Source: Semisulcospira habei (taxonomy: Eukaryota; Mollusca; Gastropoda; Semisulcospiridae). Taken from it: DNA of 64,000 nucleotides. The stretch is taken from assembly GCA_036245525.1 (NCBI GenBank), contig BTPG01000006.1, positions 88,836,535-88,900,534 on the forward strand, given 5' to 3'. Position numbers and translations under genes: made by a program. This document shows positions 54,620-64,000 of the stretch, piece after piece. The notes beneath the pieces are model-generated. The model had not been told where the DNA came from and ran no database searches. It worked only from the letters and a program-made list of their open reading frames with translations. The first letter of the stretch is position 1. Each line of letters begins with the position of its first letter.

Positions 54620-55291
54620 GAGCATACTCGGCTCCAGCTTTGAGGTTGTTCTATCCGGTTTACTCTACCACTGCTCACACACGAAGGTACAGTATGTTCT
54701 TGCTTCCTGCAACATCGCGTTTTTGCTTCGTGCACAGATTGACTCAATAACCGGGGGCCGGTTGCACGAGTGAGCTTAGTCCTGCAACTGACCCCTGATG
54801 TTTATTAGAAGAAAAGTTCCTCGAATGAAAGTAAAGCCAGGTAAACTTTTTTGTTTGTCCCTGAAGAAATGAATTATGTTTCTGCGGCGGTTTTTTCCTC
54901 GCTTGAGAAGGCAGCTGGCGTGACTGATTGTTTAAAGGGCAGATTCAATGATCCTACACAGCGTGATACCCATTGTGAGCCGGTTTGACTCCCTTTGTTT
55001 ACGCAGTTATCGTTCGTGCACGCTACCCGGATGTTTACCGCTGTTGAACTAATCCGCTCCTGCAATTGTCGCAGTTATTTTTTTACAGTGACCGAGCTGG
55101 CTTCTCCGGCTGACTGTGTTGACATTTTTTAAAGGAAACGAGAAATAAACCCACTCACTCACTGACCTCACTCAACATCTCTACACGGTAAGGAAAATGT
55201 TGACTACAGTTGTTTTGTTGGTTTACTTTTTTCTTTTTTTCTTTTTGTGTATGGTGAAGCCATCTTTAACGAGTTGAATCCACGGGGAAAA
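54620..55291. other. No gene
   Basis: GGTTGCACGAGTGAGCTTAG plus TCCTGCAACTGACCCCTGA at 54768-54805 is a fragment of family K. The rest is unassigned. Confidence 0.45.
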
Positions 55292-55699
<408 letters not shown>

Positions 55700-55809
55700 C
55701 GTTAAAAGGTCCTGGAAAATCAGTGACACAGAGGCAGTGCGGCTGAACTGATCAGTGTTAATAATAATAATAATAATACCGTTATCATATAGGCGCTTTT
55801 TCACAATGT

Positions 55810-55985
55810 TGGGCGAATCGACTCAAAGCGCCGCGAACTGAAACCCAACACGCACACTCACGTAACAGACACGGATTTACGCCATTTAAGACATACACAG
55901 TACAAGACAGACGAAGGGCCAGTTCAGCTGTTACAGAGATTTTTGATCGCTTGTATTTGAAATTTGTAAAGTGGCCTAAAAACGG
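55810..55985 (-). mobile_element. tRNA-headed SINE, copy 3 (5' truncated)
   Basis: This copy matches only the 3' half of the unit at 37555-37917: TTGAAATTTGTAAAG..ATACAAGCGATC, CTGTCTTGTACTG and GTGAGTGTGCGTGTTGGGTT. The tRNA head is absent; a G run follows at its 5' side. Confidence 0.7.
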
Positions 55986-56080
55986 TCCCGATGGGGGGGG
56001 GGGGGGGGTGTTGGGTGGGTGTTCAGGTCGTACTCTACAAACACTAGCTGCCACAGAAGGTGTTAACGGCACAGAAGGGG

Positions 56081-56134
56081 TTAACTCATTCGCGGCCAGC
56101 CGGATCCGGATGCGGCTGGCCGCGAGTGAGTTAA
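56081..56134. repeat. TTAA-M hairpin, near-perfect 54-bp palindrome
   Basis: TTAACTCATTCGCGGCCAGC and GCTGGCCGCGAGTGAGTTAA surround CGGATCCGGATGCG. It is the shortest complete TTAA element here. Confidence 0.9.
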
Positions 56135-56463
56135 GGGTAGGGGGGCCTGTGTTCGGGTGGGGGTGGGGGGGGCGGGGCGGGGTGGGGGGTTGGGGGCGAT
56201 CCAGACAAAGGGTCTACGGTTCGAGCGGGGGGGGGGGGGGGGGGATCCCTACATAACAGCCCAGTTGGGGTCAGTTACTGCAATACGAGTATGTTGATTG
56301 ATCAATACCCAGTGCTGACAGAGGGGAGAGACGTGGGTCGAACATAGCCGTTAACGAGCCTTTGTGGGGGGCTCCGATTACATGCCTACAATACTGGATC
56401 CTGGACTGTGATTACGGTCGGTGGTGGCGATGGTTGCGGTTGTTGCTGTGGTGGTGGTGGCGC
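56135..56463. other. No gene; G-rich runs
   Basis: G-rich blocks lie at 56139-56200 and a run of about 19 G at 56227-56244. Confidence 0.5.
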
Positions 56464-56525
56464 ATTGGTTGTCTCCCTCGATTCGGTACCGCGACAGCGG
56501 TAGTGAATCGAGGGAGACAACCAGT
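56464..56525. repeat. Hairpin family T
   Basis: ATTGGTTGTCTCCCTCGATT plus CGGTACCGC pairs with GCGGTAGTG plus AATCGAGGGAGACAACCAGT; loop GACA. Flanks are GGTGGTGG-rich. Confidence 0.88.
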
Positions 56526-56587
56526 GTTTGGGGTGGTTGTGGTGGCGTGGATGATGGTGGTGGTGGCGGGTGGGTGGAAAGGTTTTA

Positions 56588-56793
56588 TTAACCCATTCAG
56601 CCCTGACGCACTACAGCAGGAGATGGGTCGACCATGATAATTTAAGGGCAGTACTAGATTAGCTTGGCGCCTGTCGGCGCCAAGCTAATCTGGTACTGCC
56701 CTTGAATTATCATGGTCGATCCATCTCCTGCAACAGGTACATAGTCGTTCCCACAGAATTTGGGAAATACGTGCATGGGGTTGATTGAGTAAA
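56588..56793. repeat. TTAA-C hairpin element
   Basis: TTAACCCATTCAGCCCTGAC opens it; the right TTAA has decayed to GTAA. Both arms carry GGGCAGTAC (usual GGGTAGTGC). Confidence 0.88.
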
Positions 56794-57243
56794 GGATGGT
56801 CAAGGGTGGAGAGGGGAGGGAGACGGGCAGTATGAAAAAGCAATTAAGAACCAGACTAGATTGTCGACTGCCTAGCGTGTAAACAAACAAAGAAACACAT
56901 TTAGAAATGTCAACTGCATTTGTCCTTTTTAAGCGTAGTTTTTGTCTTTGTTTAGATTTTCGTCGTCCAACTCGTCTAATTATCTTGGGTCTCACTGGTT
57001 GTTCATTTATTTATTATTCAGTTATTTACTTTTTTATTGTAAGATAAATTGTATCTGATTGTCAGATAATGACAGCACTCAGAGCTTTGAAACATTTTAC
57101 ACGCTTACTTTTAAACTCACTTGTTTTGCAAAGTACAACGACCAAGCCATAATTAAGTACAATTTGTTATATGAAATAGATATATCGTTGAAGCTCTTTT
57201 ATGATGATATTTTACTGTAATTTATCACATCAAAATATTCACG
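56794..57243. other. No gene; one family J scrap
   Basis: CAAAGAAACACATTTAGAAA and TTTTTAAGCGTAGTTTTTGT (56888-56955) resemble the tips of family J. Confidence 0.45.
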
Positions 57244-57335
57244 TTAACCCCCTTGACTGCAACTGCCGATACTGCGGAAAAGTTACGAGTCTTTTCCGAC
57301 GACCGGTGTAGTCAATATACCAGTCAAAGAGTTAA
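57244..57335. repeat. TTAA-S hairpin
   Basis: TTAACCCCCTTGACTGCAAC and ATACCAGTCAAAGAGTTAA are the ends. GGAAAAGTTACGAGTCTTTTCC lies inside. Its right TTAA is also the left TTAA of the next element. Confidence 0.7.
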
Positions 57336-57543
57336 CCCATTTAACCCCACGGCTGCATGTCCCAAATTTTGGAGGCGTTACCTAACGATTATGTACCAGT
57401 TGCAGGAGATGGATCGACCATGATAATTCAAGGGTAGTGCCAGCTTAGCTTGGCGCCTGGCGCCAAGGCTAAGCTGGCACTACCCTTGAATTATCATGGT
57501 CGATCCATCTCCTGCTGTAGGATCTTGGAGCTTGACGGGTTAA
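57332..57543. repeat. TTAA-C hairpin element, full length
   Basis: The element runs from TTAACCCATTTAACCCCACG to GGAGCTTGACGGGTTAA. Both arms carry GCCAGCTTAGC (usual GCCAGATTAGC). Confidence 0.9.
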
Positions 57544-58125
57544 ACGCCCTCTGTAGAGAATGAAAATACGACTTTTGCCCTTCTTCGTCGGGAAACCGCG
57601 TCTGGATGTTTCTGTTCACTTACTCCCTCGTATTTCGCAACTGAGCACAAAAACGGGCAATATCACGTAACGTAGACTTCTTCCACATACGTAGTACACA
57701 CAGATGTAAATGAACCAGCAAGGGTCGAAGCCTCTCATGGTCTCTCGCGTCTGCTCCCATGAGGATCTTGTCATGTCTTGCAAAGTTTTGTTTGGTGAAG
57801 AAAAGGAATCGAGATCTAAAGGAGTTGGAGTGATACCGGTGCATACAGTTGCGCCCCATTCACTTCCGTCGCTGTGTGCGCATGCGCCTGAGGCCAGCGC
57901 GTGACAGAACGGGTCCAAACAGCACGCGCAACCAATCAGAATTAAGCTTTTAGCGTGCACTGCGTCTGTACGACGGCAGAGGTCATTAAAGGAGCGTATC
58001 TACCACTCCCACGCTTCTTGCGTTTGTACTTTAGGAATCGTTGTTAAATACATGCGCATAACTTTTCGCGCCTCTACGACAGTTTCGTTTTCGACACATT
58101 CACCATGAATTCAGTTCATAACAAC
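57544..58125. other. No recognisable feature
   Basis: A 114-codon frame on the minus strand (57616-57960) has no recognisable domain. Confidence 0.45.
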
Positions 58126-58233
58126 GGCGGATGAATTGGCCGTGATATTTTATGGGTAGTGTCAGATTAGCTTGGCACATAGGAAGACATCAATCAAACA
58201 TGCCTGTACACTACCCTTGAACTTCATGGCGTG
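58126..58233. repeat. TTAA-C core, decayed
   Basis: TGGGTAGTGTCAGATTAGCT and ACACTACCCTTGAACTTCAT are remains of the two arms; the right inner stem is replaced by CATCAATCAAACATGCC. Confidence 0.55.
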
Positions 58234-58374
58234 CGTGTGAACTTCGTGCGCGCCTATGAATTAAGTTACCGTGATGTTTTAGTATCTCAGTGTGTGATGA
58301 CTTTCATAATATTTAGCAGAATAATCTTTAGTAAGTTTAAGTTCAAATAATATGTTAGTTCAGGGATATTATAT

Positions 58375-58482
58375 TTAACCCCTTCACTGCCAGTGATCAC
58401 GAATTACGCGTCTGAATCTTCTATACTAATTGACCGACATTCGCATGAAAACACACACACACACGCACACACACACACACAC

Positions 58483-58579
<97 letters not shown>

Positions 58580-58770
58580 CACACACACTATATGTGATTG
58601 GAACTAAAAACATGCACATAGAACACAGGATTAACAAGAGACATAAACCCTCATGAGCCTCTGCAGTCGCGGGGGCTCATGAGGATTTATGTCTCTTGTT
58701 AGTCCTGTGTTAGGTTTATGTCTCTTGCATCTGGGTAGTTTTCGCCTTGCCCCGGCAGTTAAGAAGTTAA
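58375..58770. repeat. TTAA-A element expanded by an internal (CA)n
   Basis: TTAACCCCTTCACTGCC opens and GGCAGTTAAGAAGTTAA closes it. A long palindrome at 58623-58710 (ACACAGGATTAACAAGAGAC and its complement, with paired CATAAACCCTCA) is the core. Confidence 0.72.
58448..58590 (+). repeat. (CA)n microsatellite
   Basis: About 70 CA units with four CG interruptions lie inside the TTAA-A element. Confidence 0.97.
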
Positions 58771-58794
58771 AACGACGTGATGAGTTCTAAAGAC

Positions 58795-58845
58795 AGATTA
58801 CCATTTAAAGGACAATAAAGTTATTCTGAATTTGAATGTGAATCA
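58795..58845 (+). mobile_element. LINE-type 3' tail
   Basis: AAAGGACAATAAAGTTATTC plus TGAATTTGAATG has the AATAAAGTTATT(CTGAATTTG) form of CR1/L2-like 3' ends. Confidence 0.4.
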
Positions 58846-58934
58846 TCTTTTCTAGGTGATGCAGTCTTATATCATCTTCCGTAGATGATGCAGTCTTTTT
58901 AGATGCCTCCAAGAAAAAAAAAGTGTCATGTCAA

Positions 58935-59582
58935 GACGAAATTTGTCAACTCACTCCAGATGTGCTCCATCCGGAAACGCTGCATAAAGCTGTTGCAGCA
59001 AGTCTCGAAAGTGTTAGGACAGGAATATGATACACATGCTGACATGGTAATGGCTGGAAAAAAATATGAGACATGGCATGATCTTGTGGAAACTGAAACC
59101 TTCCACTTGTAAAAGTGCTTTGTCTCATCGCAACTGTGACATTTAAATGGGAAATGCACCTTCGCAGTTCTAACTGAACCGTAGAAACGACTTTGAATTT
59201 TCCGCGAGCGTGAATGGGAACTAGCCGGCATGTAAAATGATACGCCGACTGTTTCCAGGAGGCAGCTGCATGAGTGAACTTAGTCCTGCACCAGCCACTA
59301 AGCAAGGTGCTCCGCTATAGCGGGGCACCTTGCTTAGTGGCTGGCGCAGGACTAAGTTCACCCATACAGCTGAGTCCAGGGCCTTAAAATCTTCGCTGCC
59401 ACCAAGTGGACGCAAAAATTATATCTCCGAAAGCTGGGTAAATTCAACAGCGAATAATCAACTCCAGATGTGCTCCATCCGGAAACGCTGCATAAAGCTG
59501 TTGCAGCAAGTCTGGAATGTGTTAGGACAGGAATATGATACTACAAATGCTGACATGGTAATGGCTGAAAAAATATGAGACA
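58935..59582 (+). repeat. Direct repeat pair (about 130 bp) at 58950-59065 and 59460-59582
   Basis: ACTCCAGATGTGCTCCATCC, GGAAACGCTGCATAAAGCTG, TTGCAGCAAGTCT and GACATGGTAATGGCTG are repeated with about 92% identity. Both copies encode the same peptide phase (CSIRKRCIKLLQQV...VLGQEYD), but neither frame is long and I recognise no protein. Hairpin K lies between them. Confidence 0.8.
59274..59361. repeat. Hairpin family K
   Basis: GTGAACTTAGTCCTGCACCA plus GCCACTAAGCAAGGTGC pairs with GCACCTTGCTTAGTGGC plus TGGCGCAGGACTAAGTTCAC around TCCGCTATAGCGGG. Confidence 0.9.
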
Positions 59583-59627
59583 TGGCTTCATCTATCAGTC
59601 CAAGGAACTTGGGTATGAATACGGCCA

Positions 59628-59742
59628 GCAAGATGCAAAGAATCTCATGAGCCCCCGCATCTGCGGGGGCTCATGAGGTTCTTTGCCTCTTGCAGTTGAG
59701 CCGGGTGTCCACATTTTTAATTTCGGCAGTGAGGGGATTTAA
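59628..59742. repeat. TTAA-A element, left flank missing
   Basis: The core GCAAGATGCAAAGAATCTCA pairs with TGAGGTTCTTTGCCTCTTGC; both arms have CAAAGAA/TTCTTTG in place of CATAGAT/ATCTATG. The right end GGCAGTGAGGGGATTTAA keeps its TTAA. Confidence 0.82.
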
Positions 59743-60147
59743 GTCCAAATTGGTCCAATATATTTTTTTTTAAAAGGTCGGGTGGCTCTTACTGTGGTGA
59801 CTCATCTCCCCCTCCCCCCCCCCCCCGCCCCCCCTCCCCCCAGGGAAGGCAGCCCAAATTTCCCCTGGTGGGATAATAAAGTTGAAAAAAAATCCGGCCA
59901 CTGAGTGAGACTAGGACTTTTCATGTACTGCCTCCATCCGCCACCCACATTTGCGTAAGGTCACACATGCACGTGCTCATACAATTTCAGACATACTATT
60001 CAAATTGTATTTATTTCTGGGCATTCACGAGGGAAGCGTGTCAGACAGCGTTCTGGAGCCTCTGCGGTCCAAAGTAGTCTGGACCATTTGTGCACAGGCG
60101 TGCACGTTCGTGCCAATTAATAAGCAGACCTGTGAAGTGAATATACA
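59743..60147. other. No gene; C run and a retroposon-like tail
   Basis: C runs occur at 59813-59840. CAAATTTCCCCTGGTGGGAT plus AATAAAGTTG (59855-59885) looks like another LINE/SINE 3' end. Confidence 0.5.
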
Positions 60148-60216
60148 GTGTGCTGGCCTGTGATTTTGGAACTTACGGCTTCCAGTCGTAAGGTCCATAA
60201 TCACAGACCAGCACAC
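60148..60216. repeat. Hairpin family E, best-preserved copy
   Basis: GTGTGCTGGCCTGTGATTTT pairs with ATAATCACAGACCAGCACAC; the inner stem is ACTTACGGC-TTCCA-GTCGTAAGGT. Confidence 0.9.
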
Positions 60217-60334
60217 ACAAGTATGTCTTGTGAAGGTCGTCATAATGAAAGGAAATTCGGACGACAAATCCACGAAAATCCGACGACGAGTCTGGAGGCG
60301 CGGAAGGGGAGGTGGGTGGGGTGTGCGGAGTAGT

Positions 60335-60415
60335 GGAGGGAGGGAGGGAGGGAGGGAGGGAGGGAGGAGTGTCTAGGGTATGGAGAATAACCGATCTGGC
60401 GTTACAAACAATCCG

Positions 60416-60446
<31 letters not shown>

Positions 60447-60447
60447 C
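60335..60447 (+). repeat. (GGGA)n and (TTTA)n microsatellites
   Basis: About eight GGGA units (60335-60369) and eight TTTA units (60416-60447) are 45 bp apart. Confidence 0.93.
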
Positions 60448-60838
60448 AATCAAGCGCCAGGAATCAAGAAAAGCAACAGCTTACCCTTTCACGAAGCTCA
60501 GATCAGAAAAAAGGTATGTGTATGTCACATCACCAAGCGCAAAATAAATGTTCACCACGAATCACCCTAAACAAGATTATCGTAGAAAAGCGGCCTATTC
60601 CCTTCACTCCCCATTTTCTCCGTACCCTTAAGAGGTCAGTCCGCCCCCACCACTCTTCCCCATTTTGCCTGAAAAACACCATTCGTTCGAGAAGGAAGAA
60701 AACTGATACATTGTACCCCGTAAAGTGATGGCCAAGCTTTTAACATCGGTTTAGTTGAAGTCGTCGGTCAATACAGACGCAGACTTCGATTGTTTGGTTG
60801 TCTGTACACAGCCTTGGATCAGTCCAACGCGGAAAATC
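60448..60838. other. No recognisable feature
   Basis: I see no gene or repeat in this stretch. Confidence 0.45.
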
Positions 60839-60915
60839 CAGCGCGCAGGCTCACTGCGGCTGACCTCGGCCACAGCTGGTCCGCGCGAAGCAGATGTGGG
60901 CCCGAGGGGTTGCTG
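60839..60915. repeat. Hairpin family F, decayed
   Basis: CGGCTGACCTCGGCCACAGC and GTGGGCCCGAGGGG are unequal remains of two arms. Confidence 0.5.
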
Positions 60916-60921
60916 CTTCAC

Positions 60922-60979
60922 TTATCGACCATGATAGTTCAAGCTGTTTTGGCACCACCCTTGAACTATCATGGTCGAT
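60922..60979. repeat. TTAA-B core with one inner arm deleted
   Basis: TATCGACCATGATAGTTCAA and TTGAACTATCATGGTCGATC still pair. The inner left arm and centre are gone, leaving CTGTTTTGGCACCACCC. Confidence 0.78.
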
Positions 60980-60995
60980 CCTTATCATCCTATTG

Positions 60996-61062
60996 TTGCT
61001 GCTGATGATGATGATTATGATGATGGTGATGATGATGGTTATGATGATGATTATGATGATGA
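60996..61062 (+). repeat. (GAT)n microsatellite, imperfect
   Basis: Mixed GAT, GGT and TAT triplets. Confidence 0.88.
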
Positions 61063-61230
61063 TGTTAATTTGTCTTTTTCTTGTTTTGGACATCCATTCC
61101 TTTCCGGAGGGGTGTGAGGATAGTGCGGTCGTGTTGTTGAATCAAGGTTCTTTAAACCTCCCTCTCCACCCCCTTCCTCCTCCTCTCCCCCGAATCCGCT
61201 CCTGGGGCCATTTCGTATGGGAGAGCTTAG

Positions 61231-61388
61231 TCCTGCGCCACCCACTACGCAAGGTGCTCCGTTATAGACAGAGCTTAGTCCTGCGCCAGCCACTAAACGA
61301 GGCGCTCCGCTATAGAGAGAGCTTTAGTCCTGCGCCAGCCACTAATCAAGGTGCTCTATAGCGGTGGCTCGCTCACTCATGCAGCTGA
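61231..61388 (+). repeat. Family K arm in three tandem copies
   Basis: GAGCTTAGTCCTGCGCCAGC plus CACTAA..GCTCCG recurs at about 48-50 bp spacing. The last copy turns into GCTCTATAGCGGTGGC. Confidence 0.85.
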
Positions 61389-61854
61389 CCCCTGAAGATC
61401 ATGGGGCCTCTATAGCATCTAATTTAAAGTTGCACCTGTAGATGAGTAATTTAAGTCACTCACGTTATCACTGTGGATTCATCTCCCGCGACATGTACGT
61501 GGCGTTTCAGCAGCAGACGATTTTTTACAGTGCGGACCATTTGCTTCTCACTGTGGGTTGTATTCATTACGGTGGAATAATTTCCACGCAGTTGTCAGCT
61601 CAGTTTCGACGTTTCCATACCCTTAGGCTTCTGTCGAAACATTTTGTCCCGCGATTACCACAAATTCTCACGCGATCTCTACATCCGTGAGGTAATCCTA
61701 CTCTCACCATCGGACGGAAAGGAGATCGGAAAGGAACGGAGGTCAAATTGTCCTCAACCATCCCCTTATGAAAATTGTCTGTCAGAGTCTGTCTGGTGTA
61801 GGTTTTGGCTGAGGACATATTAGTTAATTAAGACGTTGAGCCCGAAGTCGAAAT
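61389..61854. other. No recognisable feature
   Basis: I see no gene or repeat in this stretch. Confidence 0.45.
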
Positions 61855-61943
61855 TTCCCACATCTGCGAATTCCTCACATTTGCGAATTCCCACATTTGC
61901 CAATTCCCACATTTGCAAATTTCCACATTTGCCAATTCCCACA
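61855..61943 (+). repeat. 16-bp tandem repeat
   Basis: The unit CCCACATTTGCCAATT occurs about five to six times with small changes. Confidence 0.88.
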
Positions 61944-62024
61944 TTAACTAATTCTTGGCAAATCGCATCCGTATACGCGGATTGATGCCGCGTATCCGGA
62001 TGCGACTCGCCACGAATGAATTAA
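61944..62024. repeat. TTAA-M hairpin, TTAA on both ends
   Basis: TTAACTAATTCTTGGCAAAT faces CGACTCGCCACGAATGAATT(AA); inner stem CGCATCCGTATACGCGG / CCGCGTATCCGGATGCG. Confidence 0.8.
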
Positions 62025-62029
62025 GGAAA

Positions 62030-62374
62030 TAGATTCACCATGATAGTTCAAGAGTGGCGCAAGAGTACAGCTTGACGCTTAAACTCACAAACCAGATAGG
62101 TGAGGCTAGCGCTGGCAGAATTGTACACAAAACCAAGGGGAATCACTCAGCGCTGGACAGACCGAAACAGTTAGATCCCCTGCCACCGCCTATCAGGCAC
62201 CCAATCGCCAGCCCACAGAGAAATACGCAGGTATAGAACAAGACGATCATCTACATCATCAAAAAGGATGCATCATGATCATGTCTCGCTTATAACACAT
62301 GTCTTTCTTCGGCTTTTTTTTTTTTTTTTTTTTTTTTTACGCTTAAAGGCGCCACCCTAGAACTATCACATTGA
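62030..62374. repeat. TTAA-B core split by an insertion
   Basis: The left arm ATAGATTCACCATGATAGTT stops at ACGCTTAAA (62075-62083). The right arm resumes after a second ACGCTTAAA with GGCGCCACCCTAGAACTATC. Confidence 0.75.
62084..62338 (+). mobile_element. Dispersed repeat L, copy 2, with target-site duplication
   Basis: This 255-bp insert begins CTCACAAACCAGATAGG and ends in 25 T. It is bounded on both sides by the identical 9-mer ACGCTTAAA. It contains the full sequence shared with 35449-35616. The duplication and T tail suggest retroposition, but the class is unknown. Confidence 0.78.
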
Positions 62375-62734
62375 CGGAGGATTTATAAGAGATATAACAT
62401 GCAATATTTGCATTTAATATGACGAATAAAACCATTCAACCTCGGCACCGTTTTGGTATATGTGCATATCCGAAATATTTGCATTTTTGTTAATGGTTAC
62501 TGAACCGTTCGTGCACCCACAATCAATCTTACATACAACAAAAACTGACTGACAGTAATCTGGCTTTTGTTTATCGGGCTATAGAGTGCGAGACTACGGA
62601 GGATGATACTGATAATGACAGTGACAATGACAATGAACTTGTATTTTACAACGGGAGAAGTATTTGGTTGCAAGACCAATTTTCGAACTTGCCGTTGATA
62701 CAAACAACAAAACTTTAATGAACGTGAGTGAGAG
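62375..62734. other. No recognisable feature
   Basis: I see no gene or repeat in this stretch. Confidence 0.45.
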
Positions 62735-64000
62735 ATGATGATGATGATGAAACTTTATTTTTCAACGGTAAAAAGTTTTGACAGAAAACAAATCGTCATT
62801 TTACAAACTTGCCGTTGCTAACTACAGGATAAAAAGGAAGGGAAACTATAAAATATATATGTACATAAAAAACCCAATAGCATCATTATATACAGAAAAA
62901 ATAATAATACTCATCACACACACATGCACACACGCACGCACGCGCGCGCGCCGCTCACACATACACCCACACGCACAAACAAACACGAGCACACACACAC
63001 ACATGCGCACACACATATAAAAACCATCTGTATGAAATACATGAGGTACAGGAAATATTACAGTACCTGAGAAACGTACTAAGTCTGACTCATCAGGTAA
63101 TCAAAAAGTTTTGTTTTAAAACTTCCTGGTGAGGTAATAGTTTTCAAATGTGCAGGGATAGAATTCCAAGCAAACGGACCAGAGAATGACATACTAGTTT
63201 TAAAAAGGTCAATTCTTGGCAGTGGTAGGGGTAAGGTATTGTTTCTTGAGGTCCGTTCACGTTCTTGGTGAGATATAAATTTAGTGATTAGATACTGGGG
63301 TGTCATATTATTCAGTATCTTATGCATAAAGACGCATTTGTTTAATGTAAGTTGCTGACGCAGACCGAGAATGTTTAAATGTCTAAATTTGTCTGTGGTA
63401 GGGATGGGGCGTCTATCTATCATTTTTACAGCTCTTTTGTATATGGAGTTTAATCTCTTCATGTGGACATCACTGCAGCCGTCCCACACTGTGGAGACAT
63501 AATCAACATGGGACTTTATATGAGCATGAAAAAACAATTTACGGGTATTTGTATCCGTTACATGTCTAAGCTGGGACAATAAGAAAGTGTTTTTAGCAAT
63601 GGTCTTACAAACAGCATTTATATGGGTCTCCCAGCACAGTTGTTCGTCAACATGTATTCCTAAGAATTTACGCTCAGTGACTTGTTCAACAGGTTCAGCG
63701 TTTAATTGTAATTGTAATGGCTGTAGTCGGCGTTGATGTTTTTGCCGCGTGGCGATTAAGATACTCTTTGTTTTTGCTGGGTGAAGAACCATATGGTTCT
63801 GTCTACACCAGTCAGATACCTCATTGAGACTGCATTGTAAACTATGGCTAATGTCCGTCGTTTTTTTTGCCAGAAACATGAAGACTCGTATCGTCAGCAA
63901 ATAGATTACAATTAACGTCAGAATTAGTGATATGCAACGGTAGATCATTAATAAATAGTATGAATAGAAGAGGGCCCAAAATAGATCCCTGGGGGACGCC
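62735..64000 (-). mobile_element. CR1/L2-like LINE, second copy, cut by the window edge
   Basis: The 3' UTR (62735-63078) and the RT C-terminal half are about 90% identical to 13719-15000. The element continues beyond base 64000, where the plus strand still encodes [13 protein letters not shown] in reverse. Its terminal TCATCATCATCATC tail is followed by only a short TC stretch, unlike the other copies. Confidence 0.9.
63079..63948 (-). CDS. LINE reverse transcriptase, C-terminal half (partial, frame-shifted)
   Basis: This 289-residue frame covers [72 protein letters not shown] and the final [12 protein letters not shown], all collinear with the copy at 14120. The catalytic FADDTSLH is encoded just upstream in another phase. 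An A8 run (T8 at 63861-63868 on the plus strand), seven long in the other copy, separates it from the rest. The listed Met start is therefore artificial. Loss of one A would restore continuity to the window edge, so inactivation is not certain. Confidence 0.88.
   Translation of the reverse strand: MIYRCISLILTLIVIYLLTIRVFMFLAKKTTDISHSLQCSLNEVSDWCRQNHMVLHPAKTKSILIATRQKHQRRLQPLQLQLNAEPVEQVTERKFLGIHVDEQLCWETHINAVCKTIAKNTFLLSQLRHVTDTNTRKLFFHAHIKSHVDYVSTVWDGCSDVHMKRLNSIYKRAVKMIDRRPIPTTDKFRHLNILGLRQQLTLNKCVFMHKILNNMTPQYLITKFISHQERERTSRNNTLPLPLPRIDLFKTSMSFSGPFAWNSIPAHLKTITSPGSFKTKLFDYLMSQT

Overview
This 64 kb window looks like repeat-filled intergenic DNA of a multicellular animal. The best guess is a lophotrochozoan, probably a gastropod mollusc (inference, modest confidence). 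The reasons are non-LTR retrotransposons with an esterase-type ORF1, an RTE-like element of the kind often mislabelled 'craniofacial development protein 2', tRNA- and 5S-headed SINEs, very long dinucleotide tracts and a dense load of palindromic MITE-like repeats. I found no convincing host protein-coding exon, no intact tRNA gene and nothing bacterial (no operons or ribosome binding sites).

Coding content is transposon-derived. (1) A nearly complete CR1/L2-like LINE lies on the minus strand at 13719-20632. Its ORF1 (17507-20632) joins a 23-unit repeat domain, a coiled coil, an SGNH esterase-like domain and a proline-rich tail. Its ORF2 has an endonuclease (15885-17051) and a reverse transcriptase (14120-15892), split by a one-base slip in an eight-base homopolymer. 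(2) A second copy of the family enters at the right edge (62735-64000, minus). (3) Two decayed related fragments lie at 10871-13495. (4) An RTE-like LINE with several frame breaks lies on the minus strand at 22816-26136. Short retroposons include a tRNA-headed SINE family (27027, 37917 minus, 55985 minus), another tRNA-like SINE at 4667 and a 5S rRNA-headed SINE at 43584-44061 (minus).

The rest is dominated by short palindromic elements. Most belong to a group that begins and ends with TTAA followed by a CYCNTT-like end. I call the families TTAA-A (core arm GCAAGAGGCATAGATCCTCA), TTAA-B and TTAA-C (core arm ATCGACCATGATARTTCAAG, centre TTGGCGCC), TTAA-D (core arm CTGTCGGTAGCG with TTTTTGTCG), TTAA-M (GCGGCCAGCCGCATCC) and TTAA-S. 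The TTAA ends suggest non-autonomous piggyBac-type transposition (inference; no transposase is present). Other hairpin families do not use TTAA: E (GTGTGCTGGTCTGTGATTTT), F (GGGCCGACGTC, GC-rich), G, H, I, J, K, O and T.

Layout: 0-10.7 kb, hairpins and microsatellites; 10.8-20.7 kb, LINE cluster; 20.7-22.3 kb, foldback and hairpin; 22.4-26.1 kb, RTE-like LINE; 26.2-36.2 kb, hairpins, SINE and short tandem repeats; 36.5-37.5 kb, 20-bp minisatellite; 37.5-62 kb, hairpins, SINEs, paired dispersed repeats and a possible solo LTR; 62.7-64 kb, LINE. The most unusual signal is that many hairpins carry copy-specific substitutions in both arms at paired positions, so each stem has stayed complementary while copies diverged. 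Most coordinates were read by eye; repeat boundaries may be off by several bases.
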